Positions 37,282 to 48,314 of a stretch of 64,000 nucleotides of DNA are shown here, piece after piece. The position numbers and the translations under genes were made by a program. This stretch comes from Talinum fruticosum (taxonomy: Eukaryota; Streptophyta; Magnoliopsida; Caryophyllales; Talinaceae): assembly GCA_021018815.1 (NCBI GenBank), contig JAITYX010000083.1, positions 1,798,001-1,862,000 of the forward strand, in the 5' to 3' direction. Below the pieces are notes generated by a model. The model was not told the DNA's origin, ran no database searches, and saw only the letters and a list, made by a program, of their open reading frames with translations. Numbering within the stretch: position 1 is the first letter of the stretch; every line of letters begins with the position of its first letter.

Positions 37282-37733
37282 AAACTGTGAATTAAGATCT
37301 TACCCCTACACTTTCCAGGACATTGACAATATCATAGATCCGCCGTCTCTCAACTCCTGCAAAAATCCCCCAGAAAATTCACAATCAAAGCACAATAACG
37401 AAAAAAGAAATTCTCTCTATCACAAAATGCATTCCACAAAATAAAAAAATAAAGAATAAACCAGATCCAATACCTAATTTATTGGCAGCATCATCAAGCC
37501 CAATAGATTCAACCCCATCTCGATTGTACAAGCTCAGGAAACTACCCATCAAAAGAAACACCATTAATTACAAAGAAAAACCACAGAATCTCAAGAAAGT
37601 GAGGAGAACCCAAAAGAGAGATAAAGTACTTGGAGCACAGAAGACCCAAAGACTTCTGCTTTCTGCTGTAAGTATGGTGCCTAGATCCGGTCTCTGACGC
37701 TGGAGGTGGAGACGCCGCCATTAATGGGTTCAA
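34334..37733 (-). CDS. DEL1: Atypical E2F transcription factor, DEL1/E2FE-like
   Basis: DP-E2F-like protein with two winged-helix DNA-binding domains, able to bind E2F sites without a DP partner and usually repressing endocycle and other E2F targets. Eleven exons on the minus strand: 37630-37733, 37474-37541, 37304-37356, 37034-37111, 36878-36931, 36690-36798, 36444-36511, 36291-36363, 36135-36196, 35314-35707, 34334-34425. They join in frame to 384 codons. Domain 1 runs from KQKSLGLLCSNFLSLY to VERRRIYDIVNVLESVG and NQYTWKG; domain 2 from REKSLGLLTQNFVKLF to KVRRLYDIANVLSSM and RKPAFRWLG. The last exon, LRDLFDHYVEAWKSWYSEIA, matches the C-terminal block of DEL1. The ATG at 37733 gives MNPLMAASPPP; the one at 37721 is an alternative. 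The frame is clean throughout, unlike its neighbours. DEL2 or DEL3 cannot be excluded without an alignment. Confidence 0.9.
37256..37281. repeat. (GA)n microsatellite in DEL1 intron 3
   Basis: About 13 GA units between exons 3 and 4 of the minus-strand gene. Confidence 0.8.
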
Positions 37734-37764
37734 TTGTCTTCGCCACCCAGAAAGAGAAGCAGAA

Positions 37765-37767
<3 letters not shown>

Positions 37768-37805
<38 letters not shown>
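37768..37805. repeat. (GA)n microsatellite, DEL1 5' UTR/promoter
   Basis: About 18 GA units, read as (CT)n on the transcribed strand, 35 bp upstream of the start codon. CT-rich leaders are common in plant promoters, so it may be part of the 5' UTR. Confidence 0.8.
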
Positions 37806-37810
<5 letters not shown>

Positions 37811-39520
37811 GGTTTAAAGACCGTTAAGAATAGGGATTGGCGGGGGTGGCGATTTCAAAGGAGGTGAATCCAGATTTGGGAGGGTTTAGTTAATTTTTGG
37901 GGGATTTTGAAAATTCAAGAGGAGCGGGAATTTGAATTGCCATGGAGGGGTTTCGGTAAAAATGACTCTCTCTGCCCCTGCCAACGTTCGAAGTTTTGCA
38001 CGTATTTTGGTCATTTTAGTTGGTTGGGCAGTGCACGTGGCTGTTAGGTAGGGCGCCAGGGGCTGGGCCCACCCTCTCCCGCCTTCTCTTTTAAAATTAC
38101 GAATGCTTTAGAGGGACGGATTAGCGTTCGAATCAGCACTAAATTAAGATTATTAGCAATCTAATTCTACATTATTTTAATTTTTGCCATGTGGGGTTAA
38201 TAATGCTTTCACTTGGAATTATTATAGGCTCATCTAGATTTACCGCTAGCTAGCAAAATTTTGTCTAATGTAATTACCCGAATTTATCTTATAATTAGTG
38301 CTATAGAAATTCTCTCTAAAATATGTATGATATTGTGATTACAGAGCTAAAATTTACGCATCTATAAATGACAACATTAGTTATTCATAAATTAGAATTG
38401 ACATCATAGAAAATCATAAGATTTGGATTCGATTGTATATTATACATACTCCATATCTTCGAAAACAAATACATACCTTGTATTTTTTATTTGCAAAATT
38501 TAAATGCTTAAAACTTAAAATAATATCACAATGATATTATCACTTGTTATGAGATACGAAGTTTCTTTTATTCGCTTCCTATGACTTGTTTAGGTGAAGA
38601 CGTTATTCAAGACAAAAGTTTAGATTGTACACTCATCAATATGCTACATGTTTTGATGTCATAGTGATTATAAGATACACTATTGTACTATACTACTAGC
38701 AGCATAATATGAAACACAATTGTAAGATGTAAATTACCAGATTACATGTCACGGTAAAAGACGATTGATCATACAAAAGTGTTATTTAAGAGACTATCTC
38801 ATACAAAATTCAAAACAACGCCCCAAACCCAAGCCAAGCCAAGTCGAACCTGTTCAGCCAAATGAGCAACTCCTCGTTCAATAGATCATGAACTTGACGA
38901 CAATCTCTCCAGTTCTGAGAATCCACAATCATGGCTGTAGCTGAGCACCATTTTCAGCCAAGATCACATCAGTTCAGCCTCAACAATACTTAACCTCCTA
39001 TTAGCTAGTCCCTTCTTATACAATACAACCACCCCACTTGACCAACGAACATTTCATGCATTTGCCAGCATCGAAATAACATTGTCATTCATTGCCTGTT
39101 CAGCTCAAGTGTCAGGTGCTTGAATCTAGGACAAGTCCTCTCCACCTCCAGAGTTTAAGTGTTAACTGTCAAGTGCTAATATTTAAGACAAGCCCTCTCT
39201 ATCGGCGGAGTTTCATAAGTTCAAGGGGCAGTTAGTCTAATGCACTGACTTGATGAGGGGCGTTTACAATGTCATGCCAATTGCCAAACAACAAATCCAA
39301 TCAATACGACATTATTAAGGTGTCTCTTGTGTGAAAAAACATTGGCGGCTATCAAAGCTAATAGGTGCCAAAGGATGAAGTATAAAATTCTTCAACAAAT
39401 TCCATAACCAGCTTGAACTTACCCTTTGCACTTTCTAAAGTAAAGTTCTTTATCAAATACACCATCGACCAGCATTGCATCACATTGCAAGTGAGGAAGC
39501 ATATATCTGTGGTGTCTGAC
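37806..39520. other. Intergenic region between DEL1 and PPR copy 1
   Basis: AT-rich spacer. Its right part holds an imperfect tandem repeat (about 39108-39160 and 39166-39220) around agacaagyCCTCTC. No coding gene is recognised. The last part may be 3' UTR of the minus-strand PPR gene. Confidence 0.5.
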
Positions 39521-39522
39521 AC

Positions 39523-41282
39523 TTGACACGAACTATTGGACGACAGATCTCTTGCTCAAATTCGTCATGCTTTCTCAGTAGGAAGCATTGCATCAAATTG
39601 GCAGAGCTTTGGCCAATATATGCACCAATAACTTCCTAAGAAGCCACCGGCTCTGTACACCTGACAGTAGATTACATTAACAACCTAAGCTTGATTCAAG
39701 GTCATTCTGCTCCATACAGCTCCCACTATTGTGCACCCAGGGAAAACTTTTCATTCACTATGCTTTCATAATCTAAAGTTCTGAGGAAGGAACTCACATC
39801 CACTTAGTAACCTTAGAATCTCTCTTGCAAAAGGTTGGTTGCCGGTTACCAAAATCCCATTCAGAACACAGTTAAAAGTGAACTTTGTTAGAAGAAATCC
39901 TCTATCTACCATCTCAACCAACAACCTACCAGCAACCACCAAGTCCTCCGATTTTTGCCTCACAAACATCGAATTTATTAAGATATTATATGTATCCAAA
40001 TTGGGCAAGCACCCCCAGACCCCATATTATTGAATACACCTAAAGCCTTCTCAATCTCTCCTGCATCACAATAGTACCGAATCAAGATATTATAAGTCTG
40101 AACATTCGGCTCACACCTGTCATTCCTCATTAACCCCAGATACTCACTTGCCTGATCCATCTCCCCTACATGAAATAACCCTCTAATCAATGAATTATAC
40201 GTCATTGTATTAGGCACATACCCCTTTCCAAGCATCTCCTTAAACACAACTATGACACTCTGCACACTTTCCTTCTTACACAAAACTTGGATCAAAGCAT
40301 TATAAGTCGCGACATTAGGAGGCAACCCTTCCCGAACCATCTCATCGAACAATCTCCTCACCGTAGCAACATCCCCTGCAACCCCAAACCCATGAATCAA
40401 AGTAGTATAAGTAACCACCTCAATCTCACACTTCCTCCTCTTCATCTCCAAAAAGAACCACCACGCTACCCCAGTTTGCCCAGCTCGAGAATACCCTTTC
40501 AACATAACATTATAACTACTTAAAGTAGGACTCAACCCCCTCTCCACTATCTCCTTCAACACCTCCAATGCCTTGGGAGTCCTCTTAATCAAGCACCACT
40601 CATTTGCAATTATATTATAACTAACAACATCAGCCCTAAATTTCCCCCTTAAAATCTTCAACAAATTATGGGCCTTGTTGACCCTCTTCGATTTGCAAAG
40701 TATATCAAGAAGGGTATTTAAGGAATTCAAATCTTGTGGGCAGCCATGTTTATGCATATACAAAAAATCTTAACAGCTCTATCGGGTTTTCCAGCAACAA
40801 CGTACCTTTCGATGATGATGGCGAAGGTCTTGGGGGTAGGGCCCAGGCGGCTAGATTGGAGGCGATCGACGAAGAACCAGAGGCCGTTGAAGTCGCGGAG
40901 GTGGGTGGCGAGATCGATGGCGAGGTCGAAGGAGGAGAGAGAGTGGGAGTAATGGCAGTGATGGTCGAGGATGTTGAAGAACTCGAGGGCTTTGGGGGCG
41001 TGGTTCCAGAGGCGCTTAAGAGTGGAGTTGACGAGGAGTTCTGACCGGTGGTATTCAAGAAGGGTTTCGGAGAGGATTCGGGGGTCGGAGGTAGTGAGGA
41101 TGAGGTTGGCTATAGCGGAGGCGGCAGGAGGAGATCCCGGTGGCGGAGGCGGTGGCTGAAAAGGTAGAGAAGGGTTTGAGCAGTGCCGAGGAGAGGGAAA
41201 GGGCTTTGCCATTTCGGGCGGTTGTGCGATTGAGCATCTGTCTTGGCCCAAACTTGAGGAGCTCTTCGAAGCCCAAAGAGAA
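39523..41282 (-). repeat. Inverted-repeat arm 1 (PPR copy 1)
   Basis: The reverse complement of this stretch matches 50716-52498 along the whole PPR gene plus about 240 bp downstream of its stop. The two arms face outward around about 9.4 kb of retrotransposon sequence. They have diverged by scattered substitutions and a few indels. Confidence 0.9.
39766..41212 (-). CDS. OTP43: PPR protein, OTP43-like, copy 1 (two single-base shifts)
   Basis: P-class pentatricopeptide repeat protein, an RNA-binding organelle factor. Arabidopsis OTP43 is needed for nad1 trans-splicing in mitochondria. Tandem 35-residue repeats are visible, such as DVVSYNIIANEWCLIKRTPK, VVTYTTLIHGFGVAGDV, NVATYNALIQVLCKKESVQS, NTMTYNSLIRGLFHVGEMDQ and NVQTYNILIRYYCDAGEIEK. 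I start at the ATG at 41210-41212 (MAKPFPSPRH), which feeds the PPR frame directly. Two single-base losses break the frame: one T in a T run near 40768 (6 T against 7 in copy 2) and one G in a G run near 40018, which copy 2 shares. Correcting both by count gives 482 codons, which is the length I recall for OTP43. The last 80 codons (39766-40008) read cleanly to PQNFRL and stop. From memory, OTP43 is next to KJC1 in Arabidopsis, which supports orthology. Confidence 0.85.
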
Positions 41283-42002
41283 CGCCGATGACTATTAACG
41301 ACCTCAGTATTTTCTCTCCTTTTTTATTATTTGGGCAATCGAATTCTACATCAAATATGTTGAATAATCCATTGATAGTGAACACAACACGTTATTCGAC
41401 AAGAAAATTGGAAGGAGAAAAAATCAATCACAAACATTAAACTATATGAGGAGGGACACGGGGAAGGGGTGAAGGGCGGGGGGCGGGGAAGGGGGAACCT
41501 TGAAAGGCAATTGGGCTCACCTTGCCCTGACTCAATTTAAGAAAACTTCTTGTGCCCAGATTCTGATTCGAGCCAAAAAAGGTGCAGAATTGAGAGAAAA
41601 TAGCAACGACGCGGGTGATGCTGGCGGTGAGAGAGATAAAGGCGGGGCTTTTCTGGGGTTTTGCCGGGGCGTCTATGGTGAAGGAATCAGAGCATGATAT
41701 GATTTCAAGAGAAGATGGAGCGCAGTGTTAATGGTTAATCATAGAAAGAGGGGGAGGAAAAACCCAGATGTGGGCCGACTCTGAGTATCGTAAAGCAATC
41801 TTTTGGCTTTGAGCCTTCACTTAAACAAAAAATTAAAATAAAAATCATATGCAAATAAAATTTCAAAAGGGTTGGAATTGTCGGTTAAAGAGATCCTGTC
41901 TCTAATCAGAAGACAGTTTTTAACTAATTGTTGTGATGTTTTAAGTAGGTAACATTTTGTTTTGAAAAGAAAATAGATAATAACAAGTGAGCAAATTTGC
42001 AT
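41283..42002. other. PPR copy 1 upstream region
   Basis: Probably the native promoter side of PPR copy 1: it is present only at this copy. It includes a G-rich tract (about 41458-41495) and an open frame of 65 codons at 41500-41697 without a recognisable domain. I find no 5' LTR for the adjoining Ty3 element here. Confidence 0.45.
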
Positions 42003-42016
42003 TTATGTGATTCAAC

Positions 42017-43020
42017 ATGCCCGAGACAGAAAGTAACAACATAACTCGGAATGTGGCTGAAGACTTGGGCAATGATCGAGGGATTGAGGACCGAGTGTTA
42101 GAAACTCCTCCCAACTCACAACAAAGCCATGGTGAGACCCAACTTGCGTCCTTAGGGGTTCCACTAACATTATTGATCCAGACTATTAGAAAAACCTGGT
42201 AATAGAGTTAATAAAAAGGATCCCCCTACGCCTATTGAATCCACTTCTAAACCGACAAGTTAGGCGATAGAGTGGTTCGACGCAATCCTAAGACTTACGA
42301 GTGGAAAGATCGATCCAGTGGAGTTAGAAGAATGGATTATAGCGATGGAAAAGATATTTGCGATCGTTGAGGTTCCTGAAGAAAAAAGGGTAAATATAGG
42401 GACTTACTACCTAACCGGTAAAGCATATATTTGGTGGAACACAATGAAGAACAAATTTCAAGGTTCCGAGTTCACTTGGGAGAAATTTCTAGAAGAGCTT
42501 AGAGCAAAGTTCTACCCAACCTCGATCCGACGTCGAAAAGAAAAGGAGTTCCTGGAATTAAAAATGAATAATAATATGACAGTGATGCAGATCCGCTAGC
42601 CAATTCATGAAGATATCCAAATTTGCCCCAGATTTTGTGGCTACTCGAAAGGATGAAGATGATAAGATTTGAGGAAGGTTTGGCCCATTATATTCAACAT
42701 CAACTTGTCTGGTCAACCTATCAAAGACTATCAAGAATTGTATGAAAGAGCTGCCGAAGTTGAACGAGTTAAGGGTGAATTGAGGGCCTTAAACCCTGGA
42801 AACTTAAAAAGGAAATGGAACAATACAAGTGAGAGTGTAGCTCAAAAGAAACCCGCTACTTGGTTTTAGCAAGAGTCGCACTTTAGTCGCTCCCGAACCT
42901 TGTGGCAAGTGTGGTCGGACCAATCATACCACATCGGATTGTCGAGTCGGTAGTAATAAATGTTTTTGGTGTGGTAGCCCCGAACATCTAGTAAACGCTT
43001 GCCTAAGAAGGCGAAAGCTA
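42017..43020 (+). pseudogene. Retrotransposon gag with two zinc knuckles
   Basis: Gag of the Ty3 element. The retrotransposon-gag domain (EEWIIAMEKIF...YYLTGKAYIWWNTMK) occupies about 42318-42600, broken by stops before and after. Two CCHC zinc knuckles with C-x2-C-x4-H-x4-C spacing follow at about 42900-43010: CGKCGRTNHTTSDC and CFWCGSPEHLVNAC. Stops near 42200, 42260, 42598 and 42868 prevent a complete product. Confidence 0.85.
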
Positions 43021-43129
43021 TAGAAAAGGGAGCTGTGAAGCCCCGATACCGCTACGTCGGGGACTGCGCCACCCCCAAAACCTCGTGACCTTAGGGCGAG
43101 CATACATGATGCACGGGAAGGAAGCGGCA

Positions 43130-46100
43130 GCCTCGAAACAGATTGTCACTGGTACACTCTTTCTAAACTGAAAACCTTTTTATGTTTTATTTGATTCGGG
43201 TGCTATCCATTCATTTATATTTACCCAGGCTACCTCCCAACTGCAATTAGAAAATCATAAGACTCCAACTGAGTGCCAAATTGGGTTGCCAAATGGAAGA
43301 GTGGCAGAATGTCCAATTCTCTACCAACATGTGCCCCTAGTTATAAGCGGAGTTGTTTCCTATAGATTTAATCCAATTTGATCTTTCGGAATTTGATGTG
43401 ATTTTAGGAATGGATTGGTTGGCAACTCATGAAGCGAAAATAGATTGTAAAGGTGGTAAGGTTATTTTAAAGGGGCAGAGAGGGAAGGAAGTATGTTTTC
43501 ATGGTGAAAAAGATACGAAGAAGTATTCTATAATTTCAGTTATGAAGGTTAACAAGCTACTAAGACATGGTTGCAATGGGTATTTATGTCATGTTACCGA
43601 AGATAGAAAAGACAAGACAAACATAGAAAACATACCTATAGTATGTGAATTCCCGGATGTATTACCCGAGGATCTACTCGGCCTACCTCCTCAAAGGGAG
43701 ATTGATTTTGAAATGAACTAATCCCCAGTACACAACCTATTTCTAAAGTGCCATATAGAATGGCCTCAGCAGAACTTAAAGAGTTGAAGGCCGAGTGTAT
43801 CACCTTGGGGAGCTCCAGTCCTATTTGTGAAAAATAAGGATGGAACTTTGAGACTATGTGTGGATTATAGGGAGTTAACTAAGATAACTGTCAAGAACAA
43901 ATATCCCGTACCTAGAATTGACGATTTGTTTGACCAACTACAAGGGGCTGGAGTGTTTTCGAAGATAGATCTGAAATCCGGGTATCACCAACTTAGAATT
44001 AAACAAGAAGATATTCCCAAAACTGCCTTTAGAACCAGGTATGGGTATTATGAATATACGGTGATGCCCTTCGGACTTACCAATGCCCCTGCTACATTCA
44101 TGGATCTCATGAACAGAATTTTCAGGCCTTATTTAGATAAATTTGTGGTGGTATTTATTGATGATATTCTCATATACTCTAAGGATAAGGGAGAACATGC
44201 CGAGCATCTAAGGATAGCCTTACAAACTTTGAGAGAGCACCAATTGTACTCCAAATTGCAAAAATGTGAATTTTGGTTGGAAGAGGTGGCATTTTTAGGG
44301 CACGTTGTGTCTAAAGAAGGGATTAAGGTCGATCCTCACAAAGTAAAGGCAGTAATCGAATGGCCTAGGCCAACCAATGTTATAGAAGTGAGGAGTTTCC
44401 TTGGGTTGGCAGGATATTACAGGAGGTTTGTACAAGATTTTTCAAAAATAGCTTCACCATTGACCAATTTATTGAAGAAAACAACAAAATTTTTGTGGTC
44501 GGATAAATGTGAAGAGGCCTTTTAGGAGTTAAAGAAAAGGTTAACCACAACCCCTATTCTTACCTTACCAGTCGAAGGTAAAGAGTATACTGTCTATAGT
44601 GATGCCTCTAAAAACAGGTCAGGATGCGTGTTAATGCAGGATGACAAAGTCATAACTTATGCATCCCGACAACTCAAACCATATGAAAAGAATTATCCCA
44701 CCCATGATTTGGAATTGGCTGCTGTTGTATTTACTCTTAAAATTTGGAGGCATTACTTATATGGAGCGACCTGCAAGATTTATACGGACCATCAAAGTTT
44801 GAAATACATTTTCACCCAAAAAGAAATCAACTTAAGGAAACGGCGCTGGTTAGAGTTACTTAAGGATTATGATTTACAAATACAATATCACCCGGGAAAG
44901 CGAATGTTGTGGTTTGATGCATTAAGTAGGAAGACACGGCATAGTTTGAACGTAATGAAAATAACCCAACCCACTGTATTACAGGACCTTCAGAATATGG
45001 GTGTTGAGTTAGTATCGGATGGACACATAGATGGATTTCTAGCGGCAATAGAGGTACAACCTACTATAATGAAAGAGATCCAAGTAGGCCAAAATGATGA
45101 TGTTCGAGTTGGAAAGGATTAAGCAAACTATTAAAAAGGGAAAATCTCCTGGTTTTGAAATACATGAAGATGGAACCTTAAGGTTTCGAACCGATTATGT
45201 GTACCGAATAAAGAAGAATTGAAAAGATTGAGGAAGCTCACAATACGCGATACTCGAGTACACCGGGAGGAACAAAAATGTACAAGGACATGAAGCAATA
45301 TTTTTGGTGGAATAATATGAAAAGGGATATTGCATAATATGTGGATAAGTGCTTAACTTGCCAAATGGTTAAGGCGAGCATCAACGTCCTGTGGGCGAGT
45401 TGAGACCTTTGGAGATACCTACTTGGAAATGGGACTCAATTTCAATGGACTTTATCATAGGATTACCCCTTATTGCTTTGAAGAAAAATGCTATTTGGGT
45501 TATTGTTGACCGACTTACTAAATCTGCGCATTTCATACCAATACATGACACATGGAATGTAGAGAGATTGGCGCAGATTATATGTCAAGGAAATTGTGAG
45601 GTTACATGGAATACCTAAGGATATCATATCGGATAGGGACACGAGGTTCCAAGCATGTTTTTGGCAAGCTTTACAGCGAGCTTTTGGAACTAAACTAAGT
45701 TTCGGTAGTTCGTACTACCCAAAACAGATGGACAGACCGAAAGGTGAATCAAATCTTGGAAGATATATTGAGAGCATGTGTTCTTGATTTTCAGGGAAGA
45801 TGGAAAGATGATTTACCATTGGTGGAATTCTCTTATAATAACAGTTATTAGGCCACCATTAAAATGGCTCCATTTGAAGAGTTGTATGGAAGGAAATGTA
45901 GAACCCCATTATGTTGGAATGAGTTGGATGAAGCATTGATTTTACGTCCCGAGTTGATCCAAGAAACAACCGAAAAAGTTAGGAAGATTCAGGAACACAT
46001 CAAGGCAGCCCAAAGCCGACAAAAGAGTTATGCGAGACAAAAGAAGGAGACCATTGGAATTTGAGGTTGGAGATAAAGTATTTTTGAAAGTATCCCCAGT

Positions 46101-46484
46101 AAAAGGGGTCGGATTTTTCAACGTTAAGGGAAAATTAAGTCCTAGATATATTAGACCGTATGAAATCACAGAGAAGTTAAATCCAAGTGGCTTATAAGCT
46201 CACTTTACCGTCGAAACTCTAGCATGTGCATGATGTCTTTCATGTTTCACAGCTTAGAAAGTATGTGCCCGACCCAAGCCATAATATCATGATAGAACCT
46301 CTTGAAATTGCCGAAAATTTAATATATGAGGAGCAACCAAGTGCAAATATTGGATTATAGGGTCAAGAAACTCCGTGATAAAAGCATTCCTCTGGTGAAA
46401 GTATTGTGGACTAACCATACATCCTCGGAAGCCACATGGGAAACCGAGGAAGATATGAGAAATAAATATCTTCACTTATTTTAA
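43130..46484 (+). pseudogene. Retrotransposon pol (PR-RT-RH-INT-chromodomain)
   Basis: The aspartic protease has its DSGA site near 43193. Reverse transcriptase spans about 43740-44300 with [11 protein letters not shown] and the catalytic FIDD near 44153-44164. RNase H (about 44580-44930) keeps SDAS, the DLELAAV acidic site and YTDHQSL; an in-frame TAG at about 44523 precedes it. Integrase (about 45250-45900) shows the HHCC remnant CLTCQMV, MDFIIGLP and SDRDTRF, but the frame breaks at the third acidic residue. The chromodomain lies at about 46330-46484 (RVKKLRDKSIPLVKVLW, TSSEATWETEEDM). At least six frame breaks are present. Confidence 0.9.
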
Positions 46485-46550
46485 GGTAAGTCTGCAAACC
46501 TCATTGTCGAATGCTCAAGTTTCGAGGACAAAACTTATTTTAAGGGGGAT

Positions 46551-46994
46551 ATTTTATTTTATTAATTACAAGATTTATATAATTGAGCGCGTGCATTTCA
46601 ATTAATATTTTATTGAAATGTGGTTTAAGGTGAACGAGATTGAGGATATTTTATTATAGAATTGAGTAAGTTGATGGATTTGTTATATTTTGGAAATGGT
46701 TATATTGAGTAAACGAAGTGGAATGTGTATGTAGAAGTTGAAATTAGATAATTTGTAAGTGTAGAAATGTGAGAAAAATTTGAGCTTTAAGTATACCTAA
46801 TTGTGGTTGTGAATGTGAATTTTGTTGAGGGAATAATGTTCATCACCTTAAAATGGTGTATGTATGAATTTTGAGCAATTCGGTAAATTGTGAAACCTTC
46901 CTATGGAAAGGCATATGGTGGATTAATTAATTACTTAACTAGGGGTTTTGAATGAAATGAAGGGAGAAGTAAGGAATAAATTAGGAATAAGTGT

Positions 46995-47092
<98 letters not shown>

Positions 47093-48310
47093 ACCATTTT
47101 CAATCCAAGTCTTACATCAAAATCATTGATTATCTAATTAGCCTAGTCAACTTCTTTAATTAGTATGCGTTGTATTCAATATTTGAAACAGAATTAACGT
47201 AGTAAAGTTGAGTAACACAAATGCTAGTTTAAGCGATTTTCGTATAAATATAGGAAATGAAATAAATTGTCAATGCTTATACAAATTCAATTATTGGAAC
47301 TCAAAAGAAACATTATTAACAATAAAAATCTATTTGAAACAGAAGCGACGCCATTTCGGTTGCCAATTAGTCGGTAACTTAAATTTTTATAAAAGGGAAG
47401 AAACAAATATTCTCGGTTTAGGTACGTTTATTGCACTGTACCTTTCGAAAATTCACATGTTTCAACAAATCTCAATATTCTTATATATATAACTAATAAT
47501 GAATCATTTGCAAATCAAGTTTTGTCACCTAATCAAGTGTTCCCGATCAATTATCAATTGTCGGGGCTTACGCCTTTCAATTCCACCCGCGCGACTTCAA
47601 CTCGGGTTCTCGGTCGGCCGGGAGGTGTGCACCTTATTCAAAGATCGTATCAATTATACAAGGGGTTCCACTTTCGGATAATAATCGGCAATCAAGTTTT
47701 ACTCATATTCTCCGCCTCCCGATTTCAAACTAAAATGAATTGAAATGCGCGCGCTCAATCAAGATGTTTTGAAAATTATTTGATCGTGCGAGGATGTTCG
47801 TATCGAGTTTCGACTCATTTTTTCGAATTATTTTAATGTTTTTGTTTTTAGGAAAAACATATGTGAACAATCCCTTGCCTAAGAAGCCTGATGGGAGCAA
47901 GACCTAGTTGGATATATCGTTATCATTGTGCTATGATGAGATTAGATGCTCACGAGTGATTGTCCTCCTCGTTAAATTTTGGGTTTGACTTTGGAATGAA
48001 TTAAATATTGCGTATTTCTTATCGTAAACCTGTTGTATTGGTTTGTTTAATATACAAAGATGTAGCAGGACTACGCTTTGGGATTGGTTTATTTACGTTG
48101 TCGGGCTTGGCTCCGCGCAACATAACATTTAGTGCTTTCAAAGACTTACTCAAGTATAACCGATACACACGAGTTGTTATGATATTTGATTTTAGCCTAG
48201 TCCTATTATTAGGGCGGCGATAACGCCTTCGATCGTTAACTTCAGCTGCGACCATACCTAATATTCTCGAATTAGAGAATTATTAAGTAATGGTGATTGG
48301 GGCGTTACGA
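46551..48310 (+). mobile_element. Ty3 3' LTR (LTR1), internally deleted
   Basis: Homologous to 48342-50715. It directly follows the purine tract but lacks the first about 27 bp seen in LTR2 (tataacaacccgacc...), and lacks about 900 bp present in LTR2 at 48400-49345. It ends ttggggcgttacga. It carries a long (AT)n(GT)n microsatellite at 46999-47092. Confidence 0.82.
46999..47092. repeat. (AT)n(GT)n microsatellite in LTR1
   Basis: About 12 AT units then a long GT run. The same site in LTR2 (about 49725-49741) has only a short AT run, so this tract expanded after the two LTRs separated. Confidence 0.9.
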
Positions 48311-48314
48311 TTGA

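Larger units (their letters stand above)
42003..46550 (+). mobile_element. Ty3/gypsy chromovirus internal region, decayed, 5' LTR missing
   Basis: Gag, protease, reverse transcriptase, RNase H, integrase and a C-terminal chromodomain occur in that order, the Ty3/gypsy arrangement; the chromodomain and long LTRs suggest the Tekay/Del clade. A purine tract, taagggggat (46541-46550), precedes the 3' LTR. No primer-binding site or 5' LTR is present before the gag start, so the element is 5'-truncated. Multiple stops and shifts make it non-functional. Confidence 0.92.

Noticed and set aside
37256..37805. Regular repeats considered as CRISPR or satellite
   Set aside because: They are simple (GA)n microsatellites; no spacer-repeat architecture exists anywhere in the window.
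40287..41159. Several long open frames on the plus strand opposite PPR copy 1
   Set aside because: They are antisense shadows of the PPR gene with low-complexity Glu/Gly/Val or Ser/Pro composition and no recognisable domain; the matching shadows appear opposite copy 2.
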